Of a stretch of 64,000 nucleotides of DNA, positions 43,597-50,139 are shown piece after piece. Source of the DNA: Firm-04 sp045600205 (GTDB lineage Bacteria; Bacillota; Clostridia; Oscillospirales; Ruminococcaceae); contig JAZRXM010000016.1 in NCBI GenBank assembly GCA_045600205.1, forward strand, positions 62,001 through 126,000, written 5' to 3'. The position numbers and the translations under genes are program-made. Each line of letters opens with the position of its first letter. Position 1 is the first letter of the stretch. Below the pieces are notes generated by a model. It had not been told where the DNA came from. It did not search any database and worked only from the letters and a program-made list of their open reading frames with translations.

Positions 43597-45684
43597 ATGC
43601 CAAGAGATTGTTCACTGGAAATGACCCGAAACATCGGCATTATGGCTCACATCGACGCTGGTAAGACAACAACCACTGAGCGTATCCTGTACTACACCGG
43701 TATCAACCATAAGATCGGCGAGACCCACGATGGTTCCGCTACCATGGACTGGATGGAGCAGGAGCAGGAGCGTGGTATCACAATCACCTCCGCTGCAACT
43801 ACCGCTTACTGGAAAGAGCACCGTGTCAATATTATTGATACCCCTGGCCACGTTGACTTTACCGTTGAAGTTGAGCGTTCTCTGCGTGTTCTGGATGGTT
43901 CTGTTACTGTTCTGTGCGCAAAGGGCGGCGTTGAGCCTCAGTCCGAAACCGTATGGCGTCAGGCTGACAAGTACAAGGTACCGCGTATGGTCTACGTCAA
44001 CAAGATGGACATCATGGGTGCAGACTTCTATCGTGTCGTTGACATGATGAAGGACCGCCTCAAGTGTAATGCCGTTCCGATTCAGCTCCCGATCGGTGCT
44101 GAAACCTTCTTCAAGGGCATCATTGACCTGCTCGAGATGAAGGCATATGTCTACTACGATGATCTGGGCAAGGATATCCGCATTGAGGAAATCCCGCACG
44201 ACATGGTAGATAAGGCAGAGGAATACCGTGCAGCTCTTGTCGAGTCCGTTGCAGAACTCGATGAGGAACTGATGGAAAAGTACCTCGCTGAAGAAGAAAT
44301 CTCCATCGAGGAAATGAAGAGAGTCATCCGCAAGGCTACCATCGCAAACGAGATGGTTCCTGTTGTCTGCGGTACCTCTTATAAGAACAAGGGCGTTCAG
44401 AAGCTTCTGGATGCAGTTGTTGATTATATGCCCTCTCCGCTTGACGTTCCGGCAATCAAGGGTATCAACCCTGATACCGACGAGGAGGAGGAGCGTCCTT
44501 CTTCCGACAACGAGCCGTTCGCTGCTCTTGCATTCAAGATCGCAACCGACCCGTTTGTTGGTAAACTGTGCTACTTCCGTGTATATTCCGGTAAGGTAGA
44601 TGCAGGTACTACCGTACTGAACGCCTGCAAGAAGCAGCGTGAGCGTATGGGTCGTATCCTGCAGATGCACTCCAACCACCGTAAGGACATCGATACCATC
44701 TATGCAGGTGATATCGCTGCTGTAATCGGCGTAAAGTGCACCACCACCGGTGATACGCTCTGTGACGAGAACCACCCGATCATCCTCGAATCCATGGAAT
44801 TCCCGGATCCGGTTATCAACCTTGCAATCGAGCCGAAGACCAAGGCAGGTCAGGAGAAGATGGGCATTGCCCTCTCCAAGCTGGCTGAAGAAGACCCGAC
44901 CTTCCGCACCTGGACTGACCACGAAACCGGTCAGACCATCATCGCTGGTATGGGCGAGCTTCACCTCGAGATCATCGTTGACCGTCTGCTCCGTGAGTTC
45001 AAGGTTGAGGCAAATGTCGGGGCTCCGCAGGTTTCTTACAAGGAAACCATTCGCAAAAAGCTCGACACCGAGTACAAGCATAAGAAGCAGACCGGTGGTA
45101 CCGGTCAGTACGGTCACGTAAAGATTACCGTGGAGCCCAACGAGCCCGGCAAGGGCTATGAGTTCATCAACAGCATCGTCGGCGGTGCAATCCCGAAGGA
45201 ATACATCCCGGCTGTTGATGCAGGTATCAAGAGCGCAATGCAGGCTGGTACGGTTGCCGGCTATCAGGTTGTTGACGTAAAGGTCACCCTTTGGGATGGT
45301 TCCTATCACGAAGTCGACTCCTCTGAAATGGCGTTCAAGATCGCCGGTTCTATGGCATTCAAGCAGGCTATGCGTCAGGCAGATCCTGTTCTGCTCGAGC
45401 CGCTCATGAAGGTTTCCGTTTTCGTACCGGAACAGTACATGGGCGATGTCTTCGGTGACCTCAACGGTCGTCGTGGTCAGATTCAGGGTCAGGAGGTACA
45501 CAACGGTGTATCCCAGATCGATGCACTTGTTCCGCTGAGCAATATGTTCGGCTATGCAAGTGACCTGCGTTCCCGTTCTCAGGGACGTGGTAACTACACC
45601 ATGGAGCCGCACAGCTTCGCTGAGGTTCCGAAGTCCATCGCAGATAAGATCAAGACCGAGCGCGGTCACGCTGACGAGGACTGA
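43597..45684 (+). CDS. fusA: Elongation factor G
   Basis: EF-G drives ribosomal translocation with GTP. The 695-residue protein has G1 AHIDAGKTTTTERIL, G2 RGITITSA, G3 DTPGHVDFTVEVERSL and G4 NKMD, plus domains II-V with GMGELHLEIIVDRL and GGAIPKEYIPAVDAGI. AGGAGG precedes the ATG. It is encoded after S12 and S7 in str operon order. Confidence 0.98.
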   Translation: MPRDCSLEMTRNIGIMAHIDAGKTTTTERILYYTGINHKIGETHDGSATMDWMEQEQERGITITSAATTAYWKEHRVNIIDTPGHVDFTVEVERSLRVLDGSVTVLCAKGGVEPQSETVWRQADKYKVPRMVYVNKMDIMGADFYRVVDMMKDRLKCNAVPIQLPIGAETFFKGIIDLLEMKAYVYYDDLGKDIRIEEIPHDMVDKAEEYRAALVESVAELDEELMEKYLAEEEISIEEMKRVIRKATIANEMVPVVCGTSYKNKGVQKLLDAVVDYMPSPLDVPAIKGINPDTDEEEERPSSDNEPFAALAFKIATDPFVGKLCYFRVYSGKVDAGTTVLNACKKQRERMGRILQMHSNHRKDIDTIYAGDIAAVIGVKCTTTGDTLCDENHPIILESMEFPDPVINLAIEPKTKAGQEKMGIALSKLAEEDPTFRTWTDHETGQTIIAGMGELHLEIIVDRLLREFKVEANVGAPQVSYKETIRKKLDTEYKHKKQTGGTGQYGHVKITVEPNEPGKGYEFINSIVGGAIPKEYIPAVDAGIKSAMQAGTVAGYQVVDVKVTLWDGSYHEVDSSEMAFKIAGSMAFKQAMRQADPVLLEPLMKVSVFVPEQYMGDVFGDLNGRRGQIQGQEVHNGVSQIDALVPLSNMFGYASDLRSRSQGRGNYTMEPHSFAEVPKSIADKIKTERGHADED

Positions 45685-45773
45685 TTTTTTCAAAAAAATA
45701 ATCGGGAAAATCGCATAGCATCGTGATTCTTTCATGATGCGTGCGAATCCCTGAGATTTTTTTCGAAAAACAC

Positions 45774-45802
45774 TTGCTTTTTTTTAGGAAATCTGGTAAA
45801 AT
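45774..45802 (+). promoter_or_regulatory. Separate promoter of tuf
   Basis: TTGCTT (45774-45779), a 17-base spacer and TAAAAT (45797-45802) lie in the 201-base gap before tuf. This would allow EF-Tu to be made in excess of EF-G. Confidence 0.7.
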
Positions 45803-45885
45803 ATATCTTGTCAGGTCTTTGTCGTTTCCTGATAATGACCGCAAACTATATTTTCCGAAAAAATGATTATTAGGAGGAGATTCCA

Positions 45886-47088
45886 ATGGCAAAAGAAAAG
45901 TTCGAACGTAATAAACCCCATGTCAACATTGGTACTATCGGCCACGTTGACCACGGCAAGACCACCACTACTGCTGCGATCACCAAGTATCTGGCAATGA
46001 AGGGTCAGGCAAAGTTTGAGGATTATTCCATGATCGATAAAGCTCCGGAAGAGCGCGAGCGTGGTATCACAATCAATACTGCACACGTTGAGTATGAGAC
46101 CGACAAGCGTCACTATGCTCACGTTGACTGCCCTGGTCACGCTGACTATATCAAGAACATGATCACCGGTGCTGCTCAGATGGACGGCGCAATCCTGGTT
46201 GTTGCTGCTTCCGACGGCCCGATGGCTCAGACCAAAGAGCACATCCTGCTCGCTCGTCAGGTTGGCGTTCCTGCAATCGTTGTTTTCATGAACAAGACTG
46301 ACCTTGTTGATGATGAGGAACTGATCGACCTCGTTGAGATGGATATCCGTGACACCCTGAGCAAGTACGAGTTCCCTGGCGACGATATCCCGATCGTTAA
46401 GGGCTCTGCTTTCAAGGCTCTGGATTCCGCTTCCACCGATCCTTCCGATCCTGTTTATGCTTGCATCCAGGAACTGATGGACGCTGTTGACGATTACATT
46501 CCGACTCCTGACCGTAAGGCTGACCTGCCGTTCCTGATGCCTGTTGAGGATACTATGACCATTTCCGGTCGTGGTACTGTTGCAACCGGCCGTGTTGAGC
46601 GTGGTCAGGTTAAGGTCGGCGATACCGTTGAAATCGTTGGTCTGAAGGAAGAAAAGGGTTCTACCGTTGTTACCGGTCTGGAAATGTTCCGCAAGACTCT
46701 GGATTATGCAGAGGCTGGCGATAACATCGGCGCACTGCTCCGTGGTATTGCTCGTAAGGACATCGAAAGAGGTCAGGTTCTGTGCAAGCCCGGCACCATT
46801 CAGCCGCACACCAAGTTCAAGGGTCAGGTCTACGTTCTGAAGAAGGAAGAGGGCGGTCGTCATAAGCCGTTCTTCACCAACTACAGACCGCAGTTCTACT
46901 TCCGTACCACTGACGTTACCGGTATCATCACTCTGCCGGATGGCGTTCAGATGTGCAACCCTGGCGATAACATCGAGATCGACGTTGAGCTGATCACTCC
47001 GATCGCTATCGAAAAAGGTCTGCGTTTTGCTATCCGTGAGGGTGGTAAGACCGTTGGCTCCGGTGTCGTTGTTGACATCAAAGAGTAA
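45886..47088 (+). CDS. tuf: Elongation factor Tu
   Basis: EF-Tu delivers aminoacyl-tRNA to the ribosome. The 400-residue protein has G1 GHVDHGKTTTT, G2 RGITINTAHVEYET, G3 DCPGHADY, G4 NKTD, and beta-barrel domains II and III ending GKTVGSGVVVDIKE. AGGAGG precedes the ATG, and a strong terminator follows. Codons are strongly biased to GCT and GTT compared with neighbours, as expected for very high expression. Confidence 0.99.
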   Translation: MAKEKFERNKPHVNIGTIGHVDHGKTTTTAAITKYLAMKGQAKFEDYSMIDKAPEERERGITINTAHVEYETDKRHYAHVDCPGHADYIKNMITGAAQMDGAILVVAASDGPMAQTKEHILLARQVGVPAIVVFMNKTDLVDDEELIDLVEMDIRDTLSKYEFPGDDIPIVKGSAFKALDSASTDPSDPVYACIQELMDAVDDYIPTPDRKADLPFLMPVEDTMTISGRGTVATGRVERGQVKVGDTVEIVGLKEEKGSTVVTGLEMFRKTLDYAEAGDNIGALLRGIARKDIERGQVLCKPGTIQPHTKFKGQVYVLKKEEGGRHKPFFTNYRPQFYFRTTDVTGIITLPDGVQMCNPGDNIEIDVELITPIAIEKGLRFAIREGGKTVGSGVVVDIKE

Positions 47089-47100
47089 TTCACGTTCGAT

Positions 47101-47137
47101 AAAATGCTGTGTTCCTTCGGGGACACAGCATTTTTTT
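47101..47137 (+). terminator. Rho-independent terminator of tuf
   Basis: ATGCTGTGTTCC pairs with GGGACACAGCAT around a TTCG tetraloop, followed by seven T. Confidence 0.95.
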
Positions 47138-47140
47138 GCT

Positions 47141-47200
47141 TTGGTAAGGATTGGCAAATCGCTTGTCAGAATTTTGAATTTTGGCAACGATTGGCAAACA
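47141..47200 (+). repeat. Distal cluster of phased TTGGCAA repeats
   Basis: TTGGTAAGGA-TTGGCAA (47141-47157) and TTGGCAACGA-TTGGCAA (47181-47197) are pairs of direct repeats with 10-base period; the two pairs start exactly 40 bases apart. They lie upstream of the mraZ promoter and repeat the unit found downstream of it. They may be distal MraZ boxes. Confidence 0.55.
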
Positions 47201-47396
47201 GAAGAAATCATTAGGTGTTTTACTGAATTTCGCGCTGAATAAATCGGATTTGTACGTATATACGAAAAATATCTGAAAGCGAGGATACGAATGAAATCGC
47301 AGGAACATTGGTTTGAATTTAACATCATTGGATAATGTGCCTAAAAACAGCAGTTTATTTTCTACGAAAATCCCTGTTCGTTTTTGCGTACATCTC
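47201..47396 (+). other. Intergenic stretch between the distal repeats and the mraZ promoter
   Basis: Part of the 571-base gap between tuf and mraZ. It is AT-rich without a gene. The only item I can point to is TGCCTAAAAA at 47338-47347, a decamer that recurs before two other promoter-like sites near 61369 and 63948. Confidence 0.5.
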
Positions 47397-47425
47397 TTGA
47401 CAAATCAGGAAGTACAAGTTATAAT
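47397..47425 (+). promoter_or_regulatory. Promoter of the mraZ division cluster
   Basis: TTGACA (47397-47402), a 17-base spacer and TATAAT (47420-47425) are a full consensus match, giving a leader of about 225 bases before mraZ. Confidence 0.9.
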
Positions 47426-47436
47426 GTAAATACAGT

Positions 47437-47476
47437 TTGGGAAGAAAAGGCATTGATTGGCAATGATTGGCAAGAA
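47437..47476 (+). promoter_or_regulatory. Probable MraZ operator: four 10-base repeats
   Basis: Four consecutive 10-base units, TTGGGAAGAA, AAGGCATTGA, TTGGCAATGA and TTGGCAAGAA, start about 12 bases after the -10 box. MraZ of E. coli binds direct TGGG repeats with 10-base period before its own gene, so this is the likely autoregulatory site of the MraZ encoded downstream. Confidence 0.65.
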
Positions 47477-47558
47477 GATGCCTTTTACAAAATAAAAAAC
47501 AGATTCCCAAATAATTGTGTAGTAGAACAAAAGATCGCTTCGGCAATATGGTACGTCA

Positions 47559-47620
47559 GGCTGCGGCTCGGTCGATAACGCGGAACAGAGATGCTCTGTT
47601 TTATCGACGGAACCGCAGCC
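47559..47620 (+). ncRNA. Structured leader RNA hairpin upstream of mraZ
   Basis: A 62-base segment folds on inspection into one long hairpin: GGCTGCGG with CCGCAGCC (8 bp), a 4x4 internal loop (CTCG and GGAA), GTCGATAA with TTATCGAC (8 bp), a one-sided 5-base bulge (CGCGG) and AACAGAG with CTCTGTT (7 bp) closed by ATG. All 23 pairs are Watson-Crick. It has no T-tract and ends 40 bases before the start codon, so it is a regulatory or protein-binding leader rather than a terminator. I do not recognise it as a named family. Confidence 0.65.
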
Positions 47621-47659
47621 GATGCACCCGTATTACCCTAGCCAAAAGGGGGGCTCTGC

Positions 47660-48091
47660 GTGGCTGCCATCCTATCCGGAACAAAATATGCGGCAATCGA
47701 CGCACGCGGACGAATGAGCTTCCCTGCTCAGTATCTGGGCGTTCTTGGAAATTGCCTACACATTACGCCCGACACGGACGGCCTTGGTTTTTTACAGGTC
47801 AACTCCGAGGAGGGCTATCAGGCGTTTCTGGAAGACTTAAAAAGCAAATACAGCGGTTCCAAACTCAGAATGGTTCTGCGCCATGTCGGCGCAAATACCG
47901 AAAAAGTCGAACCGGATAAACTCGGCAGAATCACATTGCCGCTGGCACTCTGTGAGCACGCGAAATTGAGCGGCAGAGTGGCAGTCATCGGTGTCGGTGA
48001 TTACGCCGAAATCTGGGACGAAACACGCTTTAAAGAGCAGGATGCCGCAGATATGGATGAAATTTTGAAACTGATGGCTGAGGAGGACTGA
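47660..48091 (+). CDS. mraZ: Transcriptional regulator MraZ
   Basis: MraZ is a ring-forming DNA-binding protein that represses the division cluster. The 143-residue protein has two SpoVT-AbrB-like halves with the DXXXR motifs ARGRMSFPAQY (about 14-24) and DKLGRITLPLAL (about 86-97). Translation begins at GTG 47660, 8 bases after a run of G (AAAAGGGGGG). It is the first gene of the cluster, and rsmH follows 6 bases after the stop. Confidence 0.95.
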   Translation: MAAILSGTKYAAIDARGRMSFPAQYLGVLGNCLHITPDTDGLGFLQVNSEEGYQAFLEDLKSKYSGSKLRMVLRHVGANTEKVEPDKLGRITLPLALCEHAKLSGRVAVIGVGDYAEIWDETRFKEQDAADMDEILKLMAEED

Positions 48092-48097
48092 CGAACC

Positions 48098-49030
48098 ATG
48101 GTGGACAGCCCCTACGCATACCACCGTCCTGTCATGCTTGACGAAGTCCTTTCGGATCTGGACGTCAAAGCTGACGGGATCTATCTGGACGGTACAGCGG
48201 GCGGAGGCGGGCATTCGTTTGCAATCGCTTCCAAGCTCACAGAGGGCGGCCATCTATACGCCATGGATCAGGATCCGGATGCAATCAAGCAAGCCTCAAA
48301 TCGCCTTGCAGGGCTTCCTGCGACGGTCATTCATGCCAATTTTACTTCTCTCGGAGAAGTGCTGCGCGGTGAGGGCGTTCAGGCGGATGGCATTTTGCTC
48401 GATTTAGGCGTCAGCAGTCATGAATTGGACGAAGCATCCCGCGGTTTTTCCTATCACATGGATGCTCCGCTTGATATGCGTATGTCGCAAAGCGGACGTT
48501 CTGCGGCGGATCTGGTCAATACATTGCCGCCGGATGAACTTGCGCATATCCTCTTTGCATACGGCGAGGAAAAGTACGCAAAAGGCATTGTGGCACAAAT
48601 TGTTGCCGCAAGAGAAGTCAAACCGATTGAAACCACGCTGGAATTGGCGGAGCTTATCAAAAAAGGTGTTCCTGCCAAGGTCAGACGCGATAAAAACCCA
48701 TGCAAGAAAACATTTCAGGCAATCCGAATCGCCGTCAATGACGAGCTGAACTGCCTGTCCATCGCACTGGAGGAGGCATTTGCCTCGCTGAAACCGCACG
48801 GTCGGCTGGTGATTCTGACGTTTCACAGTTTGGAGGACCGTATCGTGAAGCAGGCGTTTGCATCGTGGTGTACAGGCTGTACCTGTCCGCCCGAATTTCC
48901 TGTGTGCGTCTGCGGCAAGAAACCGAAGGGAGAATTGGTTCACCGCAAACCGCTGACCGCCTCCGAACAGGAACTTGCCGAGAATTCCAGAAGCCACAGC
49001 GCAAAATTACGCGCAATTGAAAAACTATAA
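48098..49030 (+). CDS. rsmH: 16S rRNA (cytosine-1402-N4)-methyltransferase
   Basis: RsmH methylates C1402 of 16S rRNA. The 310-residue protein has YHRPVMLDEVL, the SAM motif DGTAGGGGHSFAI, DLGVSSHELDEASRGFSY and the C-terminal LVILTFHSLEDRIVKQ. The RPLTASEQE-like end is present as KPLTASEQELAENSRSHSAKLR. ATG 48098 follows the mraZ stop; length is the norm. Confidence 0.97.
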   Translation: MVDSPYAYHRPVMLDEVLSDLDVKADGIYLDGTAGGGGHSFAIASKLTEGGHLYAMDQDPDAIKQASNRLAGLPATVIHANFTSLGEVLRGEGVQADGILLDLGVSSHELDEASRGFSYHMDAPLDMRMSQSGRSAADLVNTLPPDELAHILFAYGEEKYAKGIVAQIVAAREVKPIETTLELAELIKKGVPAKVRRDKNPCKKTFQAIRIAVNDELNCLSIALEEAFASLKPHGRLVILTFHSLEDRIVKQAFASWCTGCTCPPEFPVCVCGKKPKGELVHRKPLTASEQELAENSRSHSAKLRAIEKL

Positions 49031-49120
49031 AGATACAAAAAACAAAAGAAAAAACAACAACACGAGAGCAGATAGCGGAGCAATCCGTTAACCAGACCTT
49101 TTTGGAAGGGAGGCTTTCAG

Positions 49121-49912
49121 ATGTTGGAGGAATTCCCGAGAAAGGTTTCGCATGACCCGCTTCTCACGACGGAGCAGCGTATGGAAATGACCAATGAAAA
49201 TCATGTGAAATCGCGGATTCCAAAGAAAAAGAAACGTCAGGCAAAGCCCGAACTTTCCGAAGAGGAACAGGCACGGATTGCCAAAAAGCAAAGACTCGCA
49301 AAAAGTGCGGAAAACCGTAAAAAAGCGGAAAAGCACGCGCAGTCTGCCGAAGAACAGATTGCAGAAGCCCTGCAAATGACGGCGCGGGAGAATCATCCTG
49401 CCGAACATGACAAACCTTCTGACGGATTGATCACCGTTGCACGGAGAAATCCGCCTGTAGAGCATATGCAGCCTGCGGAAGTGTCCGCGCATTTGTCTGT
49501 AAAAGGCAACCGATTTAAGGATGTCGGCAAATTGGGCTCGCAGCATCGCGCCTCCACGATCAGAGCGATTTTTCTTGGCGTATGTGCATTTATGCTGGTC
49601 GGTGTTGTCATATACGGCAGAATGCAGACCAATGAGATCTATTCCGAAATAGCCAAGGCACAAACGGAATATGATGATGCGGTCGCCAAAAATGTCAGTA
49701 TGCGCTCCGAAATGGAAGGCAAAATGACCGTCAAGAACGTTGCGGACTACGCAGAAAATGTGCTGGGGCTCAAGCAGATCGGCAGATCACAGATTCAGTA
49801 CATTCAGATTCAGACTGAGGACGAGGTCACCATCCCTGAACCCGAAACGAATCTGTTTGTCAGAATTCACGAGCATTTAACCCGCGTCTGGGAATTTATC
49901 AAGGGTGAGTAG
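49121..49912 (+). CDS. ftsL: FtsL-like septum protein with long basic cytosolic tail
   Basis: The position between rsmH and the PBP gene and the single membrane helix (147-166) followed by a heptad-like region (about 170-215, AKAQTEYDDAVAKNVSMRSEMEG) fit FtsL, a scaffold of FtsQLB that activates septal synthesis. The cytosolic N-terminus is unusually long at about 145 residues and rich in Lys, Glu and Gln, where FtsL usually has 20-50. After the coiled coil comes VADYAENVLGLKQIGRSQIQYIQ, as in Gram-positive FtsL. GGGAGG precedes the ATG. Confidence 0.8.
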   Translation: MLEEFPRKVSHDPLLTTEQRMEMTNENHVKSRIPKKKKRQAKPELSEEEQARIAKKQRLAKSAENRKKAEKHAQSAEEQIAEALQMTARENHPAEHDKPSDGLITVARRNPPVEHMQPAEVSAHLSVKGNRFKDVGKLGSQHRASTIRAIFLGVCAFMLVGVVIYGRMQTNEIYSEIAKAQTEYDDAVAKNVSMRSEMEGKMTVKNVADYAENVLGLKQIGRSQIQYIQIQTEDEVTIPEPETNLFVRIHEHLTRVWEFIKGE

Positions 49913-50069
49913 CATAGAATGCAGTAACACCGCCCGAATGCATCCTCACAAAAAGAAACATGAAATCAAATAAAGTGTGTAGAACAAAAGAAACAGAATC
50001 ATGAAAAAATCGGGACAGTCAAACAAAAAGATGATGTTAGACGGTCCGGAGAACGTATCATTTCTGACG

Positions 50070-50101
50070 GGCGGGAGTACATCGGTTACACCGCCTTTTT
50101 T
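50070..50101 (+). terminator. Terminator between ftsL and the PBP gene
   Basis: GGCGG pairs with CCGCC, with an inner GTA/TAC, followed by six to seven T (50096-50102). It lies inside the division cluster, 38 bases before the PBP start, and could reduce read-through from the mraZ promoter. The remainder of the 227-base gap shows no strong promoter. Confidence 0.65.
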
Positions 50102-50139
50102 ATTTGTCCGGCAAATTATCGTGTGAAAGGAGTCTGTTC

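Noticed and set aside
43612..45735. 707-codon open frame on the minus strand opposite fusA
   Set aside because: It mirrors the codon bias of fusA on the other strand, has no ribosome binding site, and its product has no recognisable motif. The sense frame is unmistakably EF-G.
45811..47328. 505-codon minus-strand frame opposite tuf
   Set aside because: Shadow of the highly biased tuf codons; the sense frame is EF-Tu.
47384..47578. 64-codon plus-strand frame in the mraZ leader
   Set aside because: It spans the consensus promoter, the repeat operator and part of the hairpin and has no ribosome binding site.
50001..50126. 41-codon frame between ftsL and the PBP gene
   Set aside because: It contains the terminator stem and T-tract and lacks a convincing ribosome binding site; a leader peptide is possible but not supported.
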